From Acinetobacter indicus CIP 110367 (GTDB lineage: Bacteria > Pseudomonadota > Gammaproteobacteria > Pseudomonadales > Moraxellaceae), in the NCBI RefSeq assembly GCF_000488255.1, contig NZ_KI530755.1, positions 496,031 to 560,030 on the forward strand: a DNA stretch of 64,000 nucleotides. The letters run 5' to 3'. Below, in pieces: positions 18,577-26,351 of the stretch. How positions within the stretch are numbered: the stretch's first letter is position 1; each line of letters starts with the position of its first letter. Both the position numbers and the translations under genes were made by a program. The notes beneath the pieces are model-generated. The model saw nothing but the letters and a program-made list of their open reading frames with translations, had not been told where the DNA came from and made no database searches.

Positions 18577-20730
18577 ATGTCCTTCCATAAGAATTTAATA
18601 ACACTGTCTATTTTTGCTGTTGTGGCCCCTGCGGTTTTTGCAGATGAGGCGAATCTATCCAATGCGCAGCAACTTGAAACCATCCAGCTAAAAGCCCATC
18701 CTCTGGTTCAGACTGCAGCGGATTTTGCGGTAGCAGATCAGGTGGTGGAACAGAAAGTATTGGTGGAACGCCCAACAACCATTGGTGATGCATTGGCTGA
18801 TGAACTGGGGGTATATTCAAATCAGTACGGCACAGGTTCAAGCCGCCCCGTGATTCGTGGTCAAGATGGTCCGCGTGTCAAAGTCTTACAACACGCATCT
18901 GAAACTGCCGATGTATCGACTTTATCTCCAGACCATACAGTTACGGTAGATCCAATTCTGGCAAAACAGGTTGAAGTGATTCGTGGTCCATCAACTTTAC
19001 TCTATGGTGCCGGTACCGTGGGTGGCTTGGTCAATGTAACCGATCAGAAAATTCCAACCCAAATCCCAGCAGATGGCTTAGAGGGCACCGTCGGCGTGCG
19101 CTATAACTCGGGTAGCGATGAGAAGCTGGCCAGTGCGGGGGTGACGGCGGCAATTGGTGACAACTTTGCCTTACGTGTAGAAGGCTCCAAACGTAAAGCG
19201 AATAACTATATTACGCCGGATTACTGGGTAGAACATCATAATGATGAAGCTGGCCATGAAGATCATGGACATGATGATGCACATGAGGGTGATGAAGAGC
19301 ATGAAACACATTTTGATAAAGCCCGTCGTGTAGACAATACCTTTGCTGAAGGCCAAACCGTGAATATTGGCGGCTCATGGATTCATGACCGTGGTTTTGT
19401 CGGGGTGTCTTATAGCAACCGTCAGGACAAATACGGTTTACCAGGGCATAGTCATGAATATCATGGTTGTGGGCCAGATTATGACAATCCGAATATAATT
19501 GAATGTCCTCCTCACGATGATCATGGTGATGACCATGCGCATCATGGTGGTCCATGGGTCGATCTGGAATCACACCGTTATGACGTCCGTGCTGAGCTGG
19601 ACCAGCCATTTTCCGGCTTTGACAAGTTACGTGCCCATGCCAGCTATACCGATTATGAACATGACGAGCTGGAAGAAAGTGAAGTTATCAGTAATTTTAA
19701 AAGCAAAGGCTATGATGCCCGTTTAGAGTTGGTTCATAAACCAGTCGCGGGTTGGGAAGGGGTCTTTGGTACCCAATATAGCCAACAGAAAATTAATCTT
19801 GCGGGTGGTGCGGAAGAACATGATGGGCATTCTCATAGTGGCGTGCTGATGGCAGACACCAAGACCGAAAAATATAGCCTGTTCGGTTTAGAACATAAGC
19901 AGTTTGGTGATGTGCATGTGGAATTGGGTGCACGTGTAGAACATCAAAAAATTGATGTAGATTCAACTCAAAAAGACTATTCAGATACCGGTGTGTCAGG
20001 TTCAGCAGCAGCCAATTGGGAATTTGCTCCAAACTATAAGCTTTCTGTGGTTGGCTCGCATCAGCAACGTTTACCACTGGCACAAGAGTTGTATGCGGAC
20101 GGTATTCACTTTGCCACCAATACCTATGAGCGTGGAAATGAGGATCTGGATGTTGAGAAGTCAAATAACCTTGAGTTAGGTCTGCATTATGAAGGTGAAA
20201 AACTCGACTATCATGTGCATGTTTATCACAATTGGTTTGATAACTATATTTATGGCTCAACAACCGACAGCGAAGGAACATTCCGTCTAGTTGATTATAA
20301 ACAAGACAAAGCCCGTTTCTACGGTACAGAAGCGCAGTTAGGCTATGCCATTAACGATGCTTATAAAGTCAGCCTGTTTGGTGACTATGTGCGTGGCAAA
20401 ATTGATGGTGAAAACGCACCGCGTGTACCAGCAGGCCGTTTAGGTACCAAAGTAGAAGCTGATTTTGCTGACGGCTGGTCAGGTCTGGCAGAGTACTATC
20501 ATGTCTTTAAACAGGACCAGATTGCCAGCTATGAACAGGAAACCCAAGGCTATAACATGGTCAATGTCGGTCTGGCTTATGCAGGTGCCATGGCGAATAA
20601 CCAGGACTACCGCGTGTTCTTTAAAGCCAATAACCTGCTGGATGATCAGGTTTATTCACACACCTCATTCCTGTCCAATATTCCGCAAGTGGGCCGTAAT
20701 TTTACCGTTGGTTTAGAATATAACTTCTAA
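18577..20730 (+). CDS. znuD: TonB-dependent outer-membrane zinc receptor
   Basis: A 717-residue outer-membrane receptor for zinc uptake when zinc is scarce. A signal peptide ends near VFADEA. The plug domain includes RPVIRGQDGPRVKVLQ and VEVIRGPSTLLYG. The 22-strand barrel ends in an aromatic C-terminal residue (GLEYNF). Two extracellular loops are very rich in His, Asp and Glu (about residues 220-250 and 290-330, for example HHNDEAGHEDHGHDDAH), typical of ZnuD. A perfect Zur-box palindrome lies just upstream. Together these make the zinc assignment strong. Confidence 0.93.
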   Translation: MSFHKNLITLSIFAVVAPAVFADEANLSNAQQLETIQLKAHPLVQTAADFAVADQVVEQKVLVERPTTIGDALADELGVYSNQYGTGSSRPVIRGQDGPRVKVLQHASETADVSTLSPDHTVTVDPILAKQVEVIRGPSTLLYGAGTVGGLVNVTDQKIPTQIPADGLEGTVGVRYNSGSDEKLASAGVTAAIGDNFALRVEGSKRKANNYITPDYWVEHHNDEAGHEDHGHDDAHEGDEEHETHFDKARRVDNTFAEGQTVNIGGSWIHDRGFVGVSYSNRQDKYGLPGHSHEYHGCGPDYDNPNIIECPPHDDHGDDHAHHGGPWVDLESHRYDVRAELDQPFSGFDKLRAHASYTDYEHDELEESEVISNFKSKGYDARLELVHKPVAGWEGVFGTQYSQQKINLAGGAEEHDGHSHSGVLMADTKTEKYSLFGLEHKQFGDVHVELGARVEHQKIDVDSTQKDYSDTGVSGSAAANWEFAPNYKLSVVGSHQQRLPLAQELYADGIHFATNTYERGNEDLDVEKSNNLELGLHYEGEKLDYHVHVYHNWFDNYIYGSTTDSEGTFRLVDYKQDKARFYGTEAQLGYAINDAYKVSLFGDYVRGKIDGENAPRVPAGRLGTKVEADFADGWSGLAEYYHVFKQDQIASYEQETQGYNMVNVGLAYAGAMANNQDYRVFFKANNLLDDQVYSHTSFLSNIPQVGRNFTVGLEYNF

Positions 20731-20756
20731 GCAGAACTTAAATTTATTGCCAAAAT

Positions 20757-20783
20757 CAAGAGGATGTCACGGAAATCCTCTTG
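20757..20783. other. Hairpin after znuD
   Basis: CAAGAGGAT pairs perfectly with ATCCTCTTG over nine bases with a nine-base loop. On plus it is followed by A, not T, so it is more likely an mRNA 3'-end stabiliser than a terminator. Confidence 0.6.
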
Positions 20784-20798
20784 AAAAAAGCCTGAAGA

Positions 20799-20833
20799 AA
20801 ACCTAGCCTGAGTTGATTGGGTTAGGTTTTTTC
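20799..20833 (+). terminator. znuD terminator running up to the next start codon
   Basis: AACCTA pairs with TAGGTT, with further C/G pairs inside, followed by a T-rich run (TTTTTTCTT). The T-run ends directly at the ATG of the next gene (20836). Confidence 0.8.
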
Positions 20834-20835
20834 TT

Positions 20836-22299
20836 ATGCGTATCTTTGAACGAATTCACAATAAACTGAACTGGTCACCACGGCGTTATTTGGGCGTGAT
20901 GATGGGCCTGCTGGCGTTAAGCTATTTATCCTCGGCACTGTATCATACCTATAAGCCCTTACCGGATGGTTTGAATTATGCGGGACCGCTACGTCATGCC
21001 GAAGTCAAATTTCTGGCCGATCAGACCTATCTGGATGCACAGGGCCAGCAGCATTATGATCATCAGATTTTTAATGAAATGCTGCGCCTGATTGATGAAG
21101 CACAAAGTTTAATTGTGCTGGATATGTTCCTGTTTAATCCGCAAACCGGGGCATCACAGGCCCAGCATCAACCGCTCAGCCAGCAATTGACCGATGCACT
21201 GATTCAAAAACGCCGTACCCAGCCGGATATTGAAATCAAGCTGATTACCGATCCGATTAACTCGGTTTATGGCGGGCTTGCGCCAGAGCATTATCGGCAA
21301 CTGCGCCAGGCCGGAATTGATGTGATCGAAACCAATTTAACCCCGCTACGCGCTTCCAATCCGATGTGGTCCGGGTTCTGGTACATCTGCTGTCAGGGCA
21401 TCCGCAATAATCCGGATGCCGGCTGGCTGGCCAATCCGTTTGGTGAGGGCAAAATCACCCTGCGTAGTTATTCCGAGCTGCTAAATTTTAAGGCCAACCA
21501 CCGTAAAACCATTGTGGTTGATACCCCGGACGGCTGGGAAGCTCTGGTGACCTCAATGAATCCGCATGATGCCAGTTCCCATCATTCTAATGTGGCGCTG
21601 GTGGTCAAAGGCAACACCGCGGTAGATATTCTAAAAACCGAGCAGTCGGTGGCGCTCATGTCCGGCAGCAATATTCCCGGGGTGATTGTCGGTGAGTTTC
21701 AGGCCGCTGCTACTGAACCGCAGGTGCAGGTGCTGACTGAAAAAGCCATTTATGATGCGACTTTAAACCTGATCAATAGCGCTAAAGCCAATGAACAGAT
21801 TGATCTGGTGATGTTCTATCTGTCCGAGCGCCAGATTATCAAAAGCCTGCTTGCAGCCCATGAGCGTGGGGTGAAATTGCGGGTGTTGCTGGATGCTAAT
21901 AAAGATGCGTTTGGTCTGGAAAAAAATGGTGTACCGAACCGGCCAGTGGCAGCAGAATTACATCAGGCCGGTATTCCACTGCGCTGGTGTAATACCCAAG
22001 GCGAGCAATGTCATAGCAAAATGCTAATCAAGCGCAATGCCCAGCAACAGGAGATGATTTTAGGTTCGGCCAATTTCACCGCGCGGAATTTAAAAAACTA
22101 TAATCTGGAAACCAATTTACGCGTGTTAGGCCTGGCTCAAGCACCGGTATTTCAAGATGCTCAGCAGTATTTTGATACCGCCTGGTCAAACTTAAATGGC
22201 CGTCAGATGAGTGTGGATTATGCCCAGTATGCCGATGAATCGACGCTGAAATATGGACTGTATCGTTTGATGGAATGGAGTGGCTGGTCGACGTTCTAA
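20836..22299 (+). CDS. Phospholipase D superfamily protein
   Basis: A 487-residue PLD-type protein with an N-terminal membrane anchor (YLGVMMGLLALSYLSSALYH, about 19-38) that would place the catalytic part in the periplasm. The first HKD motif is complete: NHRKTIVVD followed by a TSMNPHD turn. The second is CHSKMLIKR with GSANFT downstream; the expected Asp five residues after the Lys is an Arg here. Overall it resembles cardiolipin synthase/PLD-like proteins. Substrate unknown. The start has only a weak TAGG ribosome site lying inside the preceding terminator stem. Confidence 0.8.
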   Translation: MRIFERIHNKLNWSPRRYLGVMMGLLALSYLSSALYHTYKPLPDGLNYAGPLRHAEVKFLADQTYLDAQGQQHYDHQIFNEMLRLIDEAQSLIVLDMFLFNPQTGASQAQHQPLSQQLTDALIQKRRTQPDIEIKLITDPINSVYGGLAPEHYRQLRQAGIDVIETNLTPLRASNPMWSGFWYICCQGIRNNPDAGWLANPFGEGKITLRSYSELLNFKANHRKTIVVDTPDGWEALVTSMNPHDASSHHSNVALVVKGNTAVDILKTEQSVALMSGSNIPGVIVGEFQAAATEPQVQVLTEKAIYDATLNLINSAKANEQIDLVMFYLSERQIIKSLLAAHERGVKLRVLLDANKDAFGLEKNGVPNRPVAAELHQAGIPLRWCNTQGEQCHSKMLIKRNAQQQEMILGSANFTARNLKNYNLETNLRVLGLAQAPVFQDAQQYFDTAWSNLNGRQMSVDYAQYADESTLKYGLYRLMEWSGWSTF

Positions 22300-22309
22300 C
22301 CTCCCTCAT

Positions 22310-22520
22310 TCCAAGCTTCTGTTTGGGAGCCGTGGCTTCTGCTTATAAGAGAGCTGGAAGAATGAGTTTTCTTCCATCCTGTAAAGAGAGGGTTGGAGAG
22401 AAGCGATTTTCCCCTTCCTTGCAAGAGAGTTAGGAACAATAGCTTTTCCTTCTCCTCGTAAGAGAAGGTTAGGGAGACACGCTTTTCCTTAACCTTCTAG
22501 GAGAGAGTTAGGGAGAGGTC
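22310..22520. repeat. Cluster of degenerate ~40-bp repeats, each able to fold
   Basis: About four adjacent units share a CTTTTCC-TT...AAGAGA-GGTTAGGGAGA pattern, for example 22442-22480 and 22481-22519. Each has a pyrimidine-rich half complementary to a purine-rich half. A related sequence in the other orientation lies at 43029-43096. Non-coding and located between convergent genes. Confidence 0.65.
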
Positions 22521-22538
22521 AAGATTAAGGTTTAACGC

Positions 22539-23000
22539 TTAGTTTTGCCCCGGATTCGGTGGTACCAATTCATCCAGATCTTTATCAGACAGCTCATCCA
22601 GCTCGCTCAGGTCGGTTTTAATTTTCCACTGGCTTTCATCTTCAACCGGATTCGGCAAACGCGCTTCCAGCCAGTCGCAGACCACATCGGGCGGGAAATC
22701 GGCATGATTACACTGGATTACCCAAGACAGGAAATCTTTGGCTTCACCATTCATATAAGGTGGTGGCGATACCGGTAAAAACTGCGTTGGCAAACGTTCA
22801 TTCTTGGAAATATAGTTCAGCACATGACCCAGTTCCTGTACGGTTTGCCAGGCCAGTGGGTGTGCTACATTAATCTGAAATTTAAACCACCATGCCTGAG
22901 CACCATCTGTGCCATAGGCATCGATCAAGTTTTTTTGAACACTGGGTACTTTGCAGAAATATTCATAAAGACGATCAAAACTTAAATCAGACACAAGCAT
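22539..23000 (-). CDS. Conserved hypothetical protein
   Basis: I do not recognise a family. Read from the ATG at 23000 (MLVSDLSFDRLYEYF) the protein has about 153 residues, is soluble and has an acidic C-terminal tail (DLSELDELSDKDLDELV). Aromatic-rich segments (GAQAWWFKFQINVAHPLAWQ) suggest a folded core. The frame is open further upstream to 23081, but that extension is hydrophobic and unlike the rest, so I prefer the internal start. It converges on the PLD gene across the repeat cluster and is divergent from the next gene. Confidence 0.6.
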   Translation of the reverse strand: MLVSDLSFDRLYEYFCKVPSVQKNLIDAYGTDGAQAWWFKFQINVAHPLAWQTVQELGHVLNYISKNERLPTQFLPVSPPPYMNGEAKDFLSWVIQCNHADFPPDVVCDWLEARLPNPVEDESQWKIKTDLSELDELSDKDLDELVPPNPGQN

Positions 23001-23159
23001 GAACCTAGTATGAAAAAAAGCGAGTGTAGCATAAAAGTAGGCCATTATTTTCACTGAGAAATACGGCCGATCTACCGCCATTCATCTAAAAAACTTGTAT
23101 AAAGCATGCATGTTCATTTTTTATCCTTAATCCTGTTTTATAGTAAAATCAATAGGCTG

Positions 23160-23603
23160 ATGTTTGGGAGTCGGGTAGTGAAAAGAATACAAGCAGGTTT
23201 ATGGTTAGGCATTGGATTGTCTGCCATCTCGACATTATCGCTGGCCGATACCAATCGCTGGGCCAGTTATCAGGGTGTGGAGCGAAAATCGCATGCGCAG
23301 CATTATCCACAGCATCGCCCGTCTTATCCGCAGCACAGGCCACCACAATATTATCCGCCCCGTCCGCAATGGGGCCATCAACCGGTACGTCCGGGCATCA
23401 GTATTCAATATCAGGCGCCCACCACCATTTACCAGAATTCGCAAAGTTATAGCTGGGTCAATGGTGACCCGAATGTGGCCCGGATTGAAAGCAGCACGCA
23501 GACCATCATTACTGACTGGCGCCGTTTAGGTTTGCCGGCTCCGCCAAATGGCAGCTACTGGATTTATGAAAATGGTCGTTATATTTTGGTGCCAAACCGT
23601 TAG
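23160..23603 (+). CDS. Secreted RcnB-like protein
   Basis: A small exported protein. A basic start and hydrophobic run (IQAGLWLGIGLSAISTLSLAD) form a signal peptide. A low-complexity segment rich in His, Pro, Gln and Tyr follows (about residues 45-75). The C-terminus WRRLGLPAPPNGSYWIYENGRYILV matches in style the RcnB/YohN-like periplasmic proteins linked to nickel/cobalt homeostasis. Metal binding by the His-rich part is an inference. The start is uncertain: a GTG at 23178 has the better ribosome site (GGGAG seven bases before). Confidence 0.7.
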   Translation: MFGSRVVKRIQAGLWLGIGLSAISTLSLADTNRWASYQGVERKSHAQHYPQHRPSYPQHRPPQYYPPRPQWGHQPVRPGISIQYQAPTTIYQNSQSYSWVNGDPNVARIESSTQTIITDWRRLGLPAPPNGSYWIYENGRYILVPNR

Positions 23604-23680
23604 ATCATCTGAAGCGTTCAAGCGGTGAAGAAAAGTATTTGAGCCAAACTGATGATCCGGTGAATCTTCACTCAAAAATC

Positions 23681-23713
23681 AGCGCGCCGTAGTGGTATCC
23701 AGGCGCGCTTTTT
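23681..23713 (+). terminator. Terminator of the RcnB-like gene
   Basis: AGCGCGCC pairs with GGCGCGCT over eight bases, followed by a run of T. Confidence 0.85.
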
Positions 23714-23750
23714 GTTCTTCAGATTTGAATGATGGATGTGATTTTGGTGT

Positions 23751-24248
23751 TTAGGCCAGTTCATCATCTTCCGGGCGTGGGGTCTTGCCTTGTGGCAACG
23801 GTTTTTCACTGTGTTTATCCCGAATTACCGATGGATAATTCCAGGAGGCAAAACGTACCACCAGAATCGCAAAGGCTAGAATCAGAATCGAACCGGTAAT
23901 AATTACTAGGTCAATATCCGCTTTATGGTCGTGCTGGATATCGGAAATCAGCAGCCGGGTCAGGGCGGTAATGGCAATATAAATCAGGAAGCGTACTGGC
24001 ATGTGGTTGGTTTTAAAGTAAATACCCACCATGGCACCGAGCTCCAAATAAATGAACAGCAGTAAAATATCATCAATCGTGGCATATTGTTTGACGGTCA
24101 GAATATCGACCACAGTATGGCCGGCCGACCAGATCACCATACAGCCAATCACGAACAGGGCAATATAGTGAAAACTTTCAACGGCCAGATTACCCAGCCG
24201 GTCGAGGAGGGTTTCTATTTTTTCTACTTTGGGATGCCGTGCTGTCAT
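23751..24248 (-). CDS. PsiE-family membrane protein
   Basis: About 165 residues of the phosphate-starvation-inducible PsiE family. Four hydrophobic helices are visible: YIALFVIGCMVIW, IDDILLLFIYLELGAMVGIYF, MPVRFLIYIAITALTRLLI and LVIITGSILILAFAILVVRF. The segment LELGAMVGIYFKTNHMPVRF is the family hallmark. The start at 24248 (MTARHPKVEK) is chosen because a strong AGGAGG site lies just upstream; the frame continues 15 codons further up without such a site. Function in phosphate starvation is by family name only. Confidence 0.82.
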   Translation of the reverse strand: MTARHPKVEKIETLLDRLGNLAVESFHYIALFVIGCMVIWSAGHTVVDILTVKQYATIDDILLLFIYLELGAMVGIYFKTNHMPVRFLIYIAITALTRLLISDIQHDHKADIDLVIITGSILILAFAILVVRFASWNYPSVIRDKHSEKPLPQGKTPRPEDDELA

Positions 24249-24353
24249 AGGCTCCTCCTGATTCTGCTGAATGAATAAGAAAAACTCATGCAAAAACTGT
24301 GCACAACTACAGGAAAAGTGGTGTAAAAACAGCAGGCAAACATGGATGCTATA

Positions 24354-24382
24354 AAAAAACGCCTGACAGTGCAGGCGTTTTT
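24354..24382. terminator. Terminator between psiE-like gene and acyl-CoA dehydrogenase
   Basis: AACGCCTG pairs with CAGGCGTT, with A-run before and T-run after, so it can act on minus for the dehydrogenase. Confidence 0.85.
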
Positions 24383-24396
24383 GAGAGATAAAAAGC

Positions 24397-26178
24397 TTAA
24401 GCCTGATGAGTGAAATAATCTTCCGAGAATTTCATGATCACATCAGAACCGGCTTTGATACGGGTAATCCGCATTTCCAGCTCTGGCAGAATACGTTGTA
24501 CAAAGTACAGACCCAGCGCCAGTTTGTTCTGATAGAACTCACCCTGTTTGGCCTGCGCTGCTTGGGTAATACGGGCAAACATATAGGCAAAGCTGAGCAG
24601 ACCAACCGCGTGTAAATAATCGACTGCTGCTGCATTCGGGAATTCCGCATTTTCAGACGCCGCATTCAGAATGTATTGTGTTACTGATTCGACTTCTGTA
24701 GCTGCATCTAAGGTCGCATCTTTAATGAAGTTCAGATCGGCATCTAACTGGTTGGCAAAGTCACGGATTTCAGAAATATATTCTGCAATATAGGCACCCT
24801 GACATTTAATGGTTTTGCGGCCAATTAAATCTTGTGACTGGACGCCATTGGTACCTTCGTAAATTTGCGCAATACGTAAATCACGTAAACATTGCTCCAT
24901 GCCCCATTCACGGATATAGCCATGACCACCGAAGCACATTTGCGCATCCAAGGTTGCCTGGAAGGCGGTATCGGTTAAATAGGCTTTGGCAATTGGCGTT
25001 AGCAGCGCCACACGGTCATTGGCTTTTTTCACCGCGTCTGCATCAGTCGAGAATTTGGTGATGTCCAGCTGTTGGCCGACATAGACTGCAAAGGCACGTG
25101 ATGCTTCGTTGTTGGCACGTACATTCAAGAGCATACGCCGTACATCGCCATGCACTAAAATGCTGTCAGCCGGTTTATTTGGTGACTGTACACCGGAAGC
25201 GCTGCGGCCCTGTAAACGGTCAGTCGCATATTGCGCTGCATTCTGGTAAGCAAATTCAGAGGCACCTAAGCCCTGAATACCCATTGACAGACGTTCGTAG
25301 TTCATCATCACGAACATGGCTGCCAGGCCTTCATTTTCTTTACCAACCAGGTAACCTTTGGCACCATCAAAGTTCATGACACATGTGGCAGAGGCTTTAA
25401 TCCCCATTTTGTGTTCGATAGAGCCTGGGCCAACCGGGTTACGTTCACCGAGTGAACCATCGGCATTGACCAGGAATTTCGGCACAATAAACAGCGAAAT
25501 ACCGCGTGAACCGGCAGGTGCATCCGGCGTTTTGGCCAGTACTAAGTGAATGATGTTTTCAGCCAGGTCATGATCACCACCAGTAATAAAGATTTTGGTC
25601 CCGGTAATGTTATAGCTGCCATCTTCGTTGCGTTCCGCTTTGGTTTTAATAATACCCAAATCGGTACCGGCATGTGGTTCAGTCAGACACATGGTGCCAG
25701 ACCATTCACCTGAATAAATTTTTGGTAAATAGGTTTCTTTTTGTTCCTGAGAAGCATAGCTGCTCAGTGCCATGCCCGCACCAACCGATAGCAGTGGATA
25801 CAGCATGAATGACGGGTTGGTGGCAAAAATCATTTCATCTGACAGAACGGTCAGCATTTTTGGCATGCCTTGACCGCCCCATTCTTCATCGGCACCCAGG
25901 CCAATCCAGCCGCCTTCAGCATATTGCTTGAATGCTTCTTTAAAACCGGCCGGTGTGGTTACGCTGCCATTGTTATATTGGGCACCTTCTTCATCACCAG
26001 TACGGTTTAAGGGCAGGGTAACGTTCTGGGTAAATTTGGCCATTTCTTCAAGAATGGCTTCTGCGGTTGCAGCATCGAGGTGGGCGAGATTTTCGTTATT
26101 TTGCCAGAATTGTTCTGCTTGGAAGACATCATTCAGGATGAATTTCATATCGGCAAGCGGTGCGTTATAAATTGGCAT
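24397..26178 (-). CDS. Acyl-CoA dehydrogenase (large, about 600-residue type)
   Basis: FAD enzyme that makes the 2,3-enoyl-CoA in fatty-acid beta-oxidation. The 593 residues include an N-terminal helical domain, the middle FAD/substrate part (MCLTEPHAGTDLGIIKTKA and FITGGDHD), the C-terminal helical domain with QMCFGGHGYIREWGMEQ, and an extra C-terminal domain of the acyl-CoA dehydrogenase-C type. It is a clear paralogue of the next gene upstream, but each has its own terminator. Chain-length preference cannot be read from the sequence. Confidence 0.93.
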   Translation of the reverse strand: MPIYNAPLADMKFILNDVFQAEQFWQNNENLAHLDAATAEAILEEMAKFTQNVTLPLNRTGDEEGAQYNNGSVTTPAGFKEAFKQYAEGGWIGLGADEEWGGQGMPKMLTVLSDEMIFATNPSFMLYPLLSVGAGMALSSYASQEQKETYLPKIYSGEWSGTMCLTEPHAGTDLGIIKTKAERNEDGSYNITGTKIFITGGDHDLAENIIHLVLAKTPDAPAGSRGISLFIVPKFLVNADGSLGERNPVGPGSIEHKMGIKASATCVMNFDGAKGYLVGKENEGLAAMFVMMNYERLSMGIQGLGASEFAYQNAAQYATDRLQGRSASGVQSPNKPADSILVHGDVRRMLLNVRANNEASRAFAVYVGQQLDITKFSTDADAVKKANDRVALLTPIAKAYLTDTAFQATLDAQMCFGGHGYIREWGMEQCLRDLRIAQIYEGTNGVQSQDLIGRKTIKCQGAYIAEYISEIRDFANQLDADLNFIKDATLDAATEVESVTQYILNAASENAEFPNAAAVDYLHAVGLLSFAYMFARITQAAQAKQGEFYQNKLALGLYFVQRILPELEMRITRIKAGSDVIMKFSEDYFTHQA

Positions 26179-26285
26179 AGTTCATTTCACCTGTTTCTTG
26201 TTTATTCATAGTGATCAGGTCAGTCTAAACGATGAGATTTCAATTGATTAGACGACGAAGGGTTAATATAGCGCGATAAATAGAG

Positions 26286-26319
26286 AAAAAGGACCGCCAA
26301 CAGCTGGCCGTCCTTTTTA
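26286..26319. terminator. Terminator of the second acyl-CoA dehydrogenase
   Basis: AAAAAGGAC pairs with GTCCTTTTT around GCC/GGC inner pairs; works on minus for the gene ending at 26352. Confidence 0.88.
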
Positions 26320-26351
26320 CATCCATTACAAGTTACTACACATCACGTGCA

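Noticed and set aside
19211..19609. His-rich 132-codon frame on minus inside znuD
   Set aside because: Mirror of the CAT/ATG-rich His loop codons of znuD (CAT read backwards is ATG).
20757..20783. Hairpin after znuD as an intrinsic terminator on plus
   Set aside because: No T-run follows on plus; the real terminator is the next stem at 20799-20833.
22310..22520. Possible CRISPR array
   Set aside because: Units are degenerate, about 40 bp with no constant repeat plus unique spacer pattern, and no cas genes are present.
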